Assembly: GCA_941918925.1 (NCBI GenBank)
Contig: OW799237.1
Coordinates: 3,267,201 to 3,331,200, forward strand
Length of the DNA stretch: 64,000 nt
Source: Phyto melanocephala
Lineage: Eukaryota; Arthropoda; Insecta; Diptera; Rhinophoridae
Direction: 5' to 3'
Position numbers and translations under genes: made by a program. Positions 24,476 to 34,969 of the stretch are shown piece by piece; the stretch's first letter is position 1; each line of letters opens with the position of its first letter. The notes beneath the pieces were generated by a model that worked only from the letters and a program-made list of their open reading frames with translations, searched no databases and was not told where the DNA came from.

Positions 24476-26183
24476 GTATTGATAAAGAAAGATTAAAAAT
24501 GTATATAATATTTTAAAACAATTTAAGGGAAAACCTCTCTAGAATTTTCAGAGTTGTTTGATTTGATGCAAACCATAGTAGGATGATTCTCTTATACTGC
24601 ATTAACGTTCATTATCATTATTACAACACATCTAGGCAACCCTATCAAAAGCATCTGTTTCTCAACTATCACGTTTACGTAATAAAACAATTTGTGTAAA
24701 TTTATTTTAAATGGGAATCATGTTAAAATAAAAATTAAAGGTAAACCACATTTAATTTGAGAAAATTATGAAAAAAAAAATTGTGTTCAGTACGAATACG
24801 TAATGGGAAGCAAAGCAAAACTTTTGCATCCAATTTCTAAGATTTTTTTTACAAACAAAAAAAGTAAAAACTACTTAACAATAGTAAAACCAGCAATTTG
24901 ATGACAAGTAGAATGCGTCTCAAAATGAACGCGAGTAAGATAAATATTATAATTAAAATATTGCAATAAAATTTAAGCTGCAATAAACAATAGTTTAAAA
25001 ACAGTTATGGGAAATTTACAACTACTTATTAGATTTACTTACTTTGGCACACACAGCAAACCGTATGGATATTGCAACCGATATAATTAAGTATTTTTTT
25101 GTGGCCATAAAATTTCTATTGTATAACAAGTATCAATATATAGAAATTTTGAAAAAAAATCGATAAAAGCAACAATATATTTGCAAAATGATAACTAAAC
25201 CTTACGCTTTTGCAACATTTTCGATTAACGCAACTAAACTTATGAAATATACATATACATATATCGATGGCTTAATATAAAAAGGCTGTATCTTTATTTT
25301 TTCGAAATCACGTTTTTGACGTTTCCTGATAGTCAAATTACAAACACATCACTCCGAAAAAGTATAGAGATATAATGGTAAAAAAAACGTATTTATGGCC
25401 ACATGAAAAAACGCAAGCTAATTTCATTCTTTAAATTTTTATTTAATTTTCTCCTTCTCCAGTCAAATAACAAGCAATCGTGATGCGTATTTAAAGGATC
25501 GAAATAAACGTAAAAAATAATACAAATCAAGTTTACAAGCATTTGTATATAAAAACTTAATGCCGTTTTCTGGCAGCTCTGTTTAGAAGTCATTTTTCAC
25601 TTTCTCATTACAGTTTGAAAGTAATTGCTCGGTCGGTGAGCGACTGAGAAAATATGGAAACAAAACAAAAATATTGCAAAATACGTGCTCGCGTGTATGT
25701 AAATAAACAAACCACAGTTCTTCTTTTGATTGCATTTTGATTGCATATACGAAGTAGATCTCTGCAGGGTTGCATTTTTACTTTTATGAAATTCAAAACA
25801 TTTTATTTAATATTTATTGTTACCAATTAATCACTGTTTTATATCAATTACTTATTAATCATTAACCGTGATATTTTTATTTTTTTTAATGGTAAATTAA
25901 ATAATTAAATACTAAAATCTAAAGGGAAAATTTTATATTTTAATTTAGCTAAATAACAACATGATTTGTTTTGTTTGCTTTGTTTATATAACAATTAGTT
26001 TTTACATGTTATTTAAAGAAAAATAACATATTCAACTAATTGATATTTGGAAAATTATTAGTTTTTGGCAAATTTCGTACCTAAGTTATTGTATAATTTT
26101 GTTGTAAGTATTTGGAAATTTTAATTGGTCTAGCTGCCTTTGTGGAATAGATGGTTTTCGTGGGTTGTATGTAAAATTCATTA
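24476..26183. other. AT-rich non-coding DNA
   Basis: No gene supported. A TGTGCCAAA|GTAAGTAAAT on the minus strand near 25047 is a good-looking splice donor with a moderately GC-rich upstream flank and could mark an alternative non-coding first exon; no further evidence. Confidence 0.45.
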
Positions 26184-26304
26184 ATGTGCTGTTTTAAGAA
26201 TCCGAACAATCGCTTTTGTCGAAAATTTTACATGTGTTTTGTTATTGTAAAAAAAACACGCCAAGTTTGCGCTAAAAGCGATCGCTTAAATTGTAAAAAC
26301 ATCA
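26184..26304. repeat. Foldback MITE family 3, copy 2
   Basis: TGTGCTGTTTTAAGAATCCG at its left end matches the left end of the 15.9-kb hairpin, and the centre TGTGTTTTGTTATTGTAA is shared. The arms (ATCGCTTTT and its inverted copy AAAAGCGAT) are more diverged. Confidence 0.55.
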
Positions 26305-26484
26305 CTTTGAACAACATAAGGTTTGGTAATCTTTTACGTGCTTGCCCTAAGCATTCTAGTTTTTAAAAACTCCTATCGGAGAAGTAAATAATAGAAAAAT
26401 AACAATTTATTGCCTGTGTATCCGAGAATCGTCATCGAGCAGAGAATCATATAATAATTTTATTTTATATTTATTTATCTTTTA

Positions 26485-27226
26485 TCTATATATATAAAAG
26501 TGAATCTGTGTGTGTGTGTGTGTGTTAGCTATAGACTCCGAAACTGTAAAACCGATCGGACTCAAACTTTGGCAAGTTGTTGGACACATACCAGGGAGTG
26601 TTTATGGGTGGAAAAAAGTGGGCAGGCCACGCCCATAAAATTTAGTTATCAGTTTTAGCTACTTGCACTTGACCGATTTTTCTGAAACTTTGCACACATA
26701 TCCAGCTGTCATGACTAAATAATTTTGTGATAATAAAAGTGGGCGGCACCACGCCTCTAAAAAAGTTTTAATTTTGAGGTACTTGCACTGGACCGATTTT
26801 TCTGAAACCTTGCACACATATCGAGCTGTCATAACTAAATAATTTCGTTATTAGAAAAGTGGGCAGTGCCACGCCCATAAAAAATAGGTATCATTTTGAG
26901 GTACCTGCACTAAACCGAATATTCTGAAACTTTGCACATATATTGAGCTGTTATGACTTTACAATTTCGTGATTAGAAAAGTGGGCAGGGCCACGCCCAT
27001 AAAAACAATTATAATTTTGAGGTAATTGCACTGGTCCGATTCTTCGGAAACTTTGCACACATATTGAGCTATTATGACTTTACAATTTCGTTATTAAAAA
27101 TGTGGGCAATGCCACGCCCATAAAAAAAATTATAATTTTTAGGTTTTTGCACTTGAAATTCAATTAAAATTCAGAATGCATTTCGATTCATTAAGGGGCG
27201 TAGCAACGCGCGCCGGGTTTGGCTAG
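26485..27226 (+). mobile_element. Helitron-like non-autonomous element, copy 1 (742 bp)
   Basis: The 5' end is TCTATATATATAAAAGTG and the 3' end GCAACGCGCGCCGGGTTTGG then CTAG, with a GC-rich hairpin just inside the terminus. TC and CTRR ends without target duplication are the Helitron pattern. The core has about four and a half units of roughly 120 bp, each with CCGATTTTTCTGAAACTTTG-like and GTGGGC..GCCACGCCCATAAAA words. A (GT)n tract of about 20 bp follows the 5' end. No Rep/helicase coding sequence. Confidence 0.75.
26660..27150. repeat. Minisatellite core of Helitron-like copy 1, about 120-bp unit
   Basis: GACCGATTTTTCTG-like words at about 26671, 26791, 26912 and 27033 show a period near 120. 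Each unit ends with GTGGGCAGGGCCACGCCCAT or a variant, itself a GTGGGC/GCCACGCCC imperfect palindrome. Confidence 0.8.
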
Positions 27227-29033
27227 TTTAATATAAAATTAAGGCCATTGCATCTCCATATGCCTATAATTTCTTCAATATTTCAATTTTGAACATATTT
27301 TTAAAATATTTTTAGCATAATAATTTATAATAATGCAAATTTTTGTGTGGGTGTTTGAGGTATTAGACATAATTGTTTGAAATTTACACGTTTTTATTGT
27401 TCGCATGTTAATAAAATTGTGTTTTACTAGATTATTAAAGTCATAAAATAAAAAAAAATTAATAAAAATTTCATTTATGGGTTTCGCAAAATAATAAAAA
27501 ATATTATAGCAGAAACAATAGCAAAAATAGCAACAAAATGAAAAATAGGTTTTTAATAACAACAACAAAATTCAATTAAAAGATAATAAAATTATGAAAT
27601 ATAAAGGCATTTTTTGTAGATTTTGTACCAAATTCGACGTCACTATTAATAAAATCTAAAGTGATTTCGCTTGGCACTGGCAACAGTTTACGCGATAACT
27701 GTTAACATATCTTCTGGTTATCGCTATAAAAGTGTTTATGTGTGTAATTCATAACGATAAGATTAATTGTTTTTAGGTACAACAACTATAATAAAAACTA
27801 GAGCACATAGAATTTAAAAAACATTGTTTTATATTTATGAATTTAAGCTTTTGAAGCTCTGTCTAACCATAAAAGTTAATGATCAATTGTGAATTTTGTA
27901 TTGATTTATAATCTTTTAAGAGAAGAGACCAAAAAAAATAGACACACAATAAGTCACCACACTAGCTTCAACCTCATTTATGAATGAATCATTAACGCGT
28001 TTATGTTTGTTAAAATCACATTATAATTTTAGAAATTATTTAATTAAAATCAACAACAAGTTTTACACAAGTTGGTGGCTTATAACGTAAGTCAATGAAT
28101 AAATTCATTGAATACGTTGTTTCATTTGAGCTGTGGGAGGGAATTAATTCTGCTAATAATTTTTAAAATTAGAAATATAATTTATTAGAGCCACTGAACT
28201 CTCTTGCTGTTTTTAAAGAAATAATAGACAACAGTAGATACAATACCTCGTGTACTTTTTTTTAACTGTTTAAATGAGTTTTAAATAAAGAGTTTTTCAA
28301 TAAGATCTAATCGATGTGGATAGTCAGCAACTCAATATTCATCTACTGAATGCAAATCATTATGTTGAAATTATATCACAAAATTGTTCATTTAATAGAA
28401 TTTTAAAATGATTTCAAATAATTTTATAATTGTGCCACCAACTGCTAGATTGAGCAGAATCAAAAAGCAGTTTTTTTAACCATGAGTGGATCCAGAGGGA
28501 AGAAAAAAAATTAAATTTTACAAACCAAAATTTTTCTTTCGATAACTAATAGGTTTGGCAGTCATTAAGCAAGGAATTCATATATTTTAATAAAAACTTT
28601 AACCACTGCCCCCAAACGCGTAAGCTGGATACGCGCCTGTTATTGGCAAAAGAAGTGTTTCCTTAATGCAAATGTTATTAACTCTGAGATTTGTTTTGGG
28701 CAACCGCGATAGCACCTTAAGGTCTATATTTTAAAGGTTAGGGGGCACCTTAATAAAACTTCATACAAAGGGCACTTGACTACTTAATCATATAAAGGCA
28801 TCAATAAGAAAGCCGTTGGCTTTTATTCCAGCCAATTTTAAACAAACAGTTTTATTTCATTTCTACTTTCTTATTGCAAAAACCCTTTTTTCGCGAAACT
28901 GGTCTATTATTTTAAGACTTTTTTCGTTGAAACAAAATATTCAATAAATTCTATATTTAGAAAATTTAAATGAAATAAAGATTTTTATTAATATTTTTTT
29001 ATGATTTGACACATGTTATATTTATTAACTTAC
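27227..29033 (-). other. Putative intron start downstream of the coding exon
   Basis: AT-rich, beginning (minus strand) with GTAAGT at 29033. Apart from the possible short TIR element at 28.5 kb, no exon or repeat is supported. Confidence 0.5.
28486..28640. repeat. Possible short TIR element (GTGGATCCAG / CTGGATACGCGCCTG ends)
   Basis: AGTGGATCCAGAGGG at the left and GCTGGATACGCGCCTG at the right are imperfect inverted copies about 150 bases apart, with a CCCCCAAACGCG G/C tract near the right end. A similar CAGGCGCGGATGCAG word lies at about 17803. Confidence 0.3.
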
Positions 29034-29118
29034 CTTGTCCACCCCAGGGAAATTTCAATAATCTCTTGATGCTGGGATTACGGCGCACAGAAGGTGCCAC
29101 CACAGGTTCACCTTCCAT
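29034..29118 (-). CDS. First coding exon of an unidentified minus-strand gene (28 codons plus 1 nt)
   Basis: Read on the minus strand, an ATG preceded by a run of A (AAAAATGG, a good fly start context) opens a frame of 28 codons that stays open to a consensus 5' splice site, GGACAAG|GTAAGT, at 29034/29033. The peptide begins MEGEPVVAPSVRRNPS and ends LKFPWGGQ, and the intron falls after the first base of the next codon (phase 1). Base composition is about half GC, far above the flanks. There is no signal peptide or membrane segment. RRNPS matches a basophilic kinase consensus, which is only suggestive. The exon is followed on its strand by a very long AT-rich intron containing a ratchet-type splice site near 22.6 kb. 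I do not recognise the protein and find no further convincing exon down to position 1, so the next exon is probably outside the window. The 5'UTR lies in the AT-rich stretch just above 29118; its start is not visible. Confidence 0.75.
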
Positions 29119-29968
29119 TTTTATTTGAATTTTTAATTTATAGAGTTATGATCTCCAAGATTTTTTTTTTTTTATAATTTTATTGTATGCTTTTAGTTTG
29201 TAAAATTATTTATTTATTTTAGAGATATGTTAATTCTTTCGCTTTCATTAGAAAATTTTTAGAAAACTAAATTTTCTTCTTCTTGAAATTAGGAACATTT
29301 TCGTCACAATTAAACATGATTTTTATTATCGTGTGTGTGTTTTTTTGTTTTCAAATTTAATAATTTTTTGTTTAATAAAGTTCTGTTTTTTATAAGCAAA
29401 ATAAAATAAAAAATAAATATTTTATTACAAATTTAATGACCTTTTTGCCAGTACACACACAAACAACAACAAAGAAAAACTTTATATGAAAAATATTTTT
29501 ATAAACATTGTGGTTGAAATGAAAAAAAAAAAAGTTCTTCTCGTGTTCTCGTATACTTTTTTTTTCAACGGTGCGTGCTGATAAAAACTTTATTTATTTT
29601 TTTTTTTTTTTAATATATTTTTCATATGAATGTGTGTTATATTTGGTTGAAAACAAAAGTGTTTTTTTTTTTTGTGCAAAAAAAAAATTCTTTTATATTC
29701 GACATAGTTTATATTTCAAGGTTGGGGTTAAAGGGTTAAGCAATTTTTACATTATGTTTAATAATTAACAACACTTTTAATGTGGCATATTGTGTGATAA
29801 AAACAAAATTTATGATATTAATATTTGGGATGCCTAATCGTTCCGAAAAACGGGATTTTCAATTTTAAGTTTTTAGAGTTTCGTTAGCATATTATTTGAG
29901 TTTCAGAATATAAACAAATCGTTAAGGAAACTATTTTTTTTAAAGCCTAGCCATTCATTACATTTGTA
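29119..29968 (-). other. Putative 5'UTR and upstream region of the minus-strand exon
   Basis: A/T-run-rich sequence with AACAACAACAA near 29462. A promoter could not be placed; a TTTATAAATTGCCC word on the minus strand near 30605 is a weak TATA-like candidate farther up. Confidence 0.35.
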
Positions 29969-30127
29969 GGGTGTCCCAAACTTAATGCGAATTTAAATTA
30001 GCCTTCATTTGTCAGGTTCAATGATAAAACAGAATCCGACATACATACGAATTAGAATCTAAAATAAGTCGCAAAATTCAGTTACAGCTTAAAATCTTAC
30101 TTATTTTCAAAACGTTTTTGGGACACT
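29969..30127. mobile_element. Mariner-type MITE, 159 bp, TA-flanked
   Basis: GGGTGTCCCAAAC at the left and TTTTTGGGACACT at the right, flanked by TA, match the ends of the 42.6-kb MITE, indicating one family. It lies upstream of the minus-strand exon at 29.1 kb. Confidence 0.5.
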
Positions 30128-30779
30128 TAGTCTCACAACAATGTTACCATATTTTCATTAAAATTTTGTATAACCAAAATGTTGTTATTGTGACGCAACG
30201 AAAAAAAACACCCAATAAATGCGACTATTTTTATGATCTCTTTTTTAAATTCTCTTTTAAAATTTGGTTCCAAAAACCTTATTTATGCGATGATTTTTTT
30301 TTGTAGCCATGATTGTTTTTTACTCTTCTTTGCATTTTTTTATATTCTTATTTTTCGAAAAAAGCATAATAAGAACGACACAAATGTAAATTTAAAATAA
30401 AATCTGAAAACGTGTATTTTTCCGTAACTCGCTTTGTTCTCTTCCTTCTTCCTCTCAAACAAAAAAAGTCGCGATTGAAAGACATTACTTTAAGTCATTG
30501 CATAAATCGCGCGAATGAACCAAAGAAAATAACAATAATAGCAATATAACGAGAGTTTTTAACGTTGCTGCCGTATTTTTTCCGTTGGCTTTTGCTTGGG
30601 CAATTTATAAATGTTGCCAACCAAAAAGAAATTAAAAAACAAAAAAAAAAGCAACAAGGGTTTTAAAATCTAAAAAAATTACAAAAATACTGAAAAAATT
30701 TTGTTTTGTTTTCTTAGACGTATGAAAGAATGGCATCCTAGAAGTTCGTCCCCCAACTGCTGCAGACAAAGAATGCAAA

Positions 30780-31020
30780 TTAATACGTAGGTTAGGTAAG
30801 GTTCAAAAAAGGAGGGGCACTAAAAGCCCGAACCACGACTTATGCCCAATAGAGAATAGAAGAGAAAGAGAAGGAGACCAGTTCAGAGTCCCTGACAGCA
30901 GACCAGCACACTACTGATTAGTCCACCGGGGCACGTAACACCAGAGTGTTACTGTCTCAACTCAGAGTGTGATGGTGTAGCCTGCTGAACACATTCTAAT
31001 TCCCATAGTGATAACTGTAA
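30780..31020. repeat. GC-rich block of unknown origin, probably a repeat fragment
   Basis: About 240 bases (GGAGGGGCACTAAAAGCCCG, CCACCGGGGCACGTAACACC, TGATGGTGTAGCCTGCTGAA) are close to 50 percent GC between AT-rich DNA and a mariner remnant. No frame is convincing. It may be a decayed retroelement piece brought in with or near the mariner remnant. Confidence 0.35.
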
Positions 31021-31075
31021 AACTAGCTGTCAGACTATGTGTTTGACACTTTGAAGTATACTTTGGCAAATCACC

Positions 31076-31745
31076 ATGCAAAAACTGACAGCAAAACAAC
31101 GTTTACAAATCGAAGAAATCTATTTATTTATTTATAAATTTATAAAACAAATTTTTTTTATCAAATAATCTTCTGCGCTGAGCCCCATGGCTTAACGGGT
31201 ATGTAACAAGCAGAGTTATAACTTTTGGAGAGAGCACAATAATCATTAGACTCCTGAGGCTCCATTTCATTCCGAAAAAATCATTATTTGGAGCGACTAA
31301 CATTTCGAAGCCGTCAAAGGCCTTTTTATCTTTAAATCTGAAACTGAGACCAACGTTGCCGTGAATGGCGAACGCTACAGGCAAATGATTGGCGACTTTT
31401 TATTCCACATGTCAATGCAAATTATTTGAAGGAGAGATAATCGTTTGAAACCACACTTTTTTAGCCAAACGTTTTCCAACCACATTATCTCAAGAAATAG
31501 ACCTGTAAATTTGCCACTTAGGTCGTTTTGAATTTTGACACCTTCGGACTACTTTTTGTGGGGCTACTTGCGTCAAATATATGGTTTAAGCTGATAAACC
31601 AGCAACGATTGATCATTTAGAAGCCAACACTTAAAGCACCATAAAGACCGGGTATGCTAGACAAAGTGGTACAAAATTGATTTGCCAGGACGGCGTTCAT
31701 AAGGCATAGTCGCGGAGGCCATATGCCTGAAATTATTTTTTAAAA
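31076..31745 (+). pseudogene. Degenerate mariner-type element with internal deletion
   Basis: It starts MQKLTAKQRLQIEEIY, a typical mariner N-terminus, then jumps (deletion near 31130-31170) to the first-Asp region (counterpart of SDEAHFWLNG near 31175). It keeps a VNGERYRQMIGDFLF-like segment in another frame, a WGYxK-like third-Asp region near 31560, ADKPATIDHLEANT near 31600 and a PYA.NYF end. Multiple stops and frameshifts. Of the four remnants it keeps the most N-terminal sequence. Confidence 0.75.
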
Positions 31746-33139
31746 ACTAAATGCTATAAACCTTGTGAAATAATAAAGCCAAAATTTTATTCATTCCATT
31801 GAATTTGTTGTGCTTTATTTATAAAAATATCCATTATGTACCTCTACAAAACACTCCATTTATCTGTGGCTTAAGAAAATAACAGCTTAAGTCGAGTTTT
31901 TTTAATAACACTGTTACGGAGGACGCTATGTTCTTTAATAAATATAGGTACGACTATATATAATAATTTGTATTGTTGAGATAATCAAATTTTAAAAATC
32001 ACTTTCCAATTTTAAAAGTGCCTTAAAAAACATACATAAGCAGTTTTTCCTTATTGCCACAAATTTATGGAAAATTATCGTGGAATTTGGCTATTTATAG
32101 AAAAATCTGTTTAAAATTTTTTTTAATATAAAAATAAGTAAAAAAAAATCGCTATTAAACGTTAATGTTCGACAATAAAAAAATTATTTTTAACTATTTA
32201 TTAGTTTTTAAAATTCCTTTCCATTCATAAAAATAATTTTTTTAAAATCCCAAATAAGTGTTTACAGTAAATGTTTGGCCGGTATGTAAATGGGCTGACT
32301 AAAAATAACTTTAATGTTTTTAAACAAAAACATACTTCTTTTCTGAAAAATAAGGAATTTAAAATAAATAAAAAACAACACAAAACAAACAAATTTGTAC
32401 GTATTTTGCATACGTTTTTATTGCAATTTTTTTCATGTGCTTGCTCATAAACCCAAAAATATTTAACCAAAAAATAAAAACAAAATTTTACTTTTTTGCC
32501 TGTAATTCGTGCGTTTTTATACCCTTCACACAGTGAAAAAGGGTATATATAGCTTTGTCATTCCGTGTGAAATTTCTACAATTTTCATTTCCGACCCCAT
32601 AAAGTATATATTTTCTGAAAGCTTATGAATAGGGAAATCGATTAAGCCCTGTCAGTCTGTCCGTCTGTCCGTCTGACCGTCTGTCCGTGTGTATGTTGAA
32701 ATCAACTTTTTGAAGCCCCCCGACATAGGTTGGACCCGGGTAAGGTATTAAAATATCAGAAATATTCGGGAGTAGATCGGTATTGAAAATCAGAAACATC
32801 GGTACATAAACAACTGAGATATGAGCAAAAACCCACGACCACCTCGATTTTCTTTTCACAAAAACAACATTACAACAACAACATACATACATACAAACGT
32901 GTATACTGGTTAGGGAAAACGTGGCATCGAATCCCAGCTGAGCCAAAAAAAATTTTTTTTTAATTTTTTTAAAATTTTTTTTTTTAATTTTTTTTTAATT
33001 TTTTTTAATTTTTTTTTTTATTTTTTATTTAATATATTATATATATTTTTATTATTTTTTTTTTAATTTTTTTTTTTTTAATTTTTTTTTTTTTTTAATT
33101 TTTTTTTATTTTTTTTTTTGTTTTATATATATTATAATG

Positions 33140-33320
33140 TAAAGGGTGTTTTTTTAAGCCCGATAGAACTTGAAATTGTAAAAAATAACACAAAAAATTA
33201 AATTGTAATCAAAATTTTTTTTTTTATTCGAAAGATCAATACGTGACATTAACATTTGAAAATAATTTCGGGCATATGGGCACCGCGGCTGTTCTTGACG
33301 AAGCGCATTCTGGACGTCCA
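33140..33320. repeat. Left long inverted arm of the mariner derivative
   Basis: Inverted partner of 33886-34065. It carries the TA, the mariner terminus, non-coding 3' sequence and antisense of the transposase C-terminus (the reverse complement encodes the HMPEIIFKC end), and stops at TGGACGTCCA. Confidence 0.9.
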
Positions 33321-34064
33321 AAATTGTCGCAAAATTGTGTTCAGCGATGAGGCGCATTTTTGGCTTAACGGGTTTGTTAATAAGCAAAATTGCCGCATAT
33401 GGAGCGAGACCAATCCACAAGAGACCCTACAGACTCCATTACATCCAGAAAAATGCACCGTTTGGTGCGGTTTTCACGCTGGTGGCATCATCGGACCTTA
33501 TTTCTTCAAAAATGAGGCCGGAGCTCGCGTTACGGTCAATGGAGGTCGTTACCGCACCATGATCAATGATTTTTTGTTTGAAAATATGGATGACATTGAT
33601 CCGGAGGAGATGTGGTTTCAACAGGATGGCGCTACGTGCCATACGGCGAACTCAACCATCGACTTATTGAAATCAAAATTTGGCGATAAGTTGATTCCGA
33701 GAAATGGACCTGTCAATTGGCCTCCAAGGTCGTGTGATTTGACACCTCTCGATTATTTCCTGTGGGGCTACGTGAAGTCACTGGTTTATGCTGATAAACC
33801 AGCAACAATTGACGCCTTGGAGGCCAGCATTGTTCGTGTTATTCGTGACATACGGCCAGCAGTGCTCGAAAAAGTGGCCCAAAATTGGACGTCCAGAATG
33901 CACTTCGTCAAGAACAGCCGCGGTGCCCATATGCCCGAAATCATTTTCAAATGTTAATATCACGTATTGATCTTTCGAATAAAAAAAAAAATTTGATTAC
34001 AATTTAATTTTTTGTGTTAATTTTCACAATTTCAAGTGTTATCGGGCTTAAAAAAACACCCTTT
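33142..34064 (+). mobile_element. Mariner-type element with 180-bp inverted termini (left end replaced by inverted copy of right end)
   Basis: The element is bounded by TA on both sides, and its ends read AAAGGGTGTTTTTTTAAGCC in inverted orientation. The arms are far longer than a normal mariner ITR: 33140-33320 is an inverted, nearly identical copy (about eight substitutions) of 33886-34065, including antisense of the last 24 or so transposase codons. The 5' half of an ordinary element (DNA-binding domain) is absent. Both inner breakpoints lie at the palindrome TGGACGTCCA. The insertion sits inside a TATACCC-family repeat; another copy of that repeat (45271-46030) preserves the matching uninterrupted TA site. 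It would be non-autonomous, but its catalytic ORF is open. Confidence 0.9.
33256..33957 (+). CDS. Truncated mariner-type transposase (catalytic domain only), chimeric N-terminus
   Basis: A DDE/D transposase of the Tc1/mariner superfamily. The 233-codon frame is uninterrupted. Residues 1-24 are antisense of the protein's own C-terminal coding sequence, brought in by the inverted left arm; true transposase begins near residue 25 (KIVFSDEAHFWLNG). Catalytic aspartates visible: D31 in FSDEAHF, D124 in FQQDGATCHTA, and D161 in RSCDLTPLDYFLWG. I count 36 residues between the second and third Asp, unlike the 34 of classical mariner. The paired helix-turn-helix DNA-binding region is missing, so a normal transposition reaction is unlikely, though the protein could be made if transcribed. 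It ends HMPEIIFKC. The open frame and near-identical arms argue for recent origin compared with the decayed relatives in this window. The start codon is arbitrary. Confidence 0.85.
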   Translation: MKIISGIWAPRLFLTKRILDVQNCRKIVFSDEAHFWLNGFVNKQNCRIWSETNPQETLQTPLHPEKCTVWCGFHAGGIIGPYFFKNEAGARVTVNGGRYRTMINDFLFENMDDIDPEEMWFQQDGATCHTANSTIDLLKSKFGDKLIPRNGPVNWPPRSCDLTPLDYFLWGYVKSLVYADKPATIDALEASIVRVIRDIRPAVLEKVAQNWTSRMHFVKNSRGAHMPEIIFKC

Positions 34065-34065
34065 A
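33886..34065. repeat. Right long inverted arm of the mariner derivative
   Basis: The original right end of the element. It begins inside the coding sequence at the palindrome TGGACGTCCA (33886-33895), runs through the stop at 33955-33957, an A-run and the terminal CACCCTTT, then TA. It differs from the left arm by about eight substitutions. Confidence 0.9.
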
Positions 34066-34969
34066 TATAATAATTTTTTTTTTTTAATTTTTTTTTTTTT
34101 AATTTTTTTTTATTTTTTTTTTTTTTTTTTGTTTTTTTAACATACATACGTGAATTTACTGTTATTGCATGACTGCACGTTGTGAAGGGTATATAAGATT
34201 CGGCACGGCCGAATATTGCGCTTTTACTTGTTTTTTTTTTGTTTTGAATATCTGTAGTATTGAAAATAATTAAAAACCATTAACGAAAAAAAATACATGA
34301 ATGAAGTTTGAATAATCTAATGACGACAGCATCCATAACTTGTGATCTCTGAATTTTTTATTTTATTCTGTATAAATTTCTTTATTTATAAAAGACCCAA
34401 TTTTTTAAATTTGTTATACTTTTTCTTTTTGTTTGTTAAATTAACTGTGGGTATATGTGCGTGTGTGTGTGTGTGAAAAATGCACATGCTGATCTGTTGG
34501 CGCCAGTTTTAAACTGGCTAATATTTTGCGTAAAAAGACTATAGATGGTCACAGGTAGAAAGGCCTTAACTCAAATAATTGTAACTTTACGGAAGAAGGT
34601 TAAAGCGTACTAGGGACTGTATTATCAGTATGTAACTTCTTTTGTACAATTGCTTGTAAAAAAATCTGTAAGGATACATGTCGTAAATCTATGGACATTA
34701 AAAATTAAATAAATAAATAAAACTGTTATTTTTGATGTTGCGTTTTACTTTTGTGTCGAGCTATATTTATGTGAAATGTATTAAAATCACTAGAAAACTT
34801 AGTTTCGTAAAAAATACGAGTTAGGGTTTTCTACTTGTAACCATCGCTGTATTCGTATTCCATTTCAACAATTTATTGCAATTGCATTAACCATAATTTA
34901 AAGAAAAGACAAAAACTGTTTAAAGTTAGAAATCAGTAAAAGGTTTAGTTAAAAAAAAAATGTTTATGC

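Larger units (their letters stand above)
32515..34230 (+). mobile_element. TATACCC-family dispersed element, copy A (hosts the mariner derivative)
   Basis: The 5' end TATACCCTTCACACAGTG folds back on GTGAAAAAGGGTATA. Next come a shared block with CCCCATAAAGTATATATTTT, an 8-bp repeat array of GTCCGTCT-type units, a block ending in ACAACAACA and CATACATA repeats, a word CGAATCCCAGCTGAGCC, and long T-runs. After the mariner insertion the 3' end is GTTGTGAAGGGTATAT, the hairpin TTCGGCACGGCCGAA and CTTTTACTTG. It is flanked by T-runs with no target duplication, which fits a non-autonomous Helentron-type element; that class assignment is inference. No protein is encoded. Confidence 0.8.

Noticed and set aside
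30785..30800. GGTTAGGTAAGG as a splice donor or telomere-like repeat
   Set aside because: Only one unit plus a partial one, with no pyrimidine tract; more likely part of the GC-rich repeat fragment.
32623..32946. A 107-codon minus-strand frame, nearly the same as a 98-codon plus-strand frame at 45607-45903
   Set aside because: Both lie wholly within TATACCC-family copies A and B, are translations of GTCCGTCT and CATACATA repeats, and the frame is not open in copies C and D; shared ancestry of the repeat explains the similarity.
33249..33642. Minus-strand and alternate-frame ORFs over the mariner derivative
   Set aside because: Shadows of the transposase frame and of its inverted arms.
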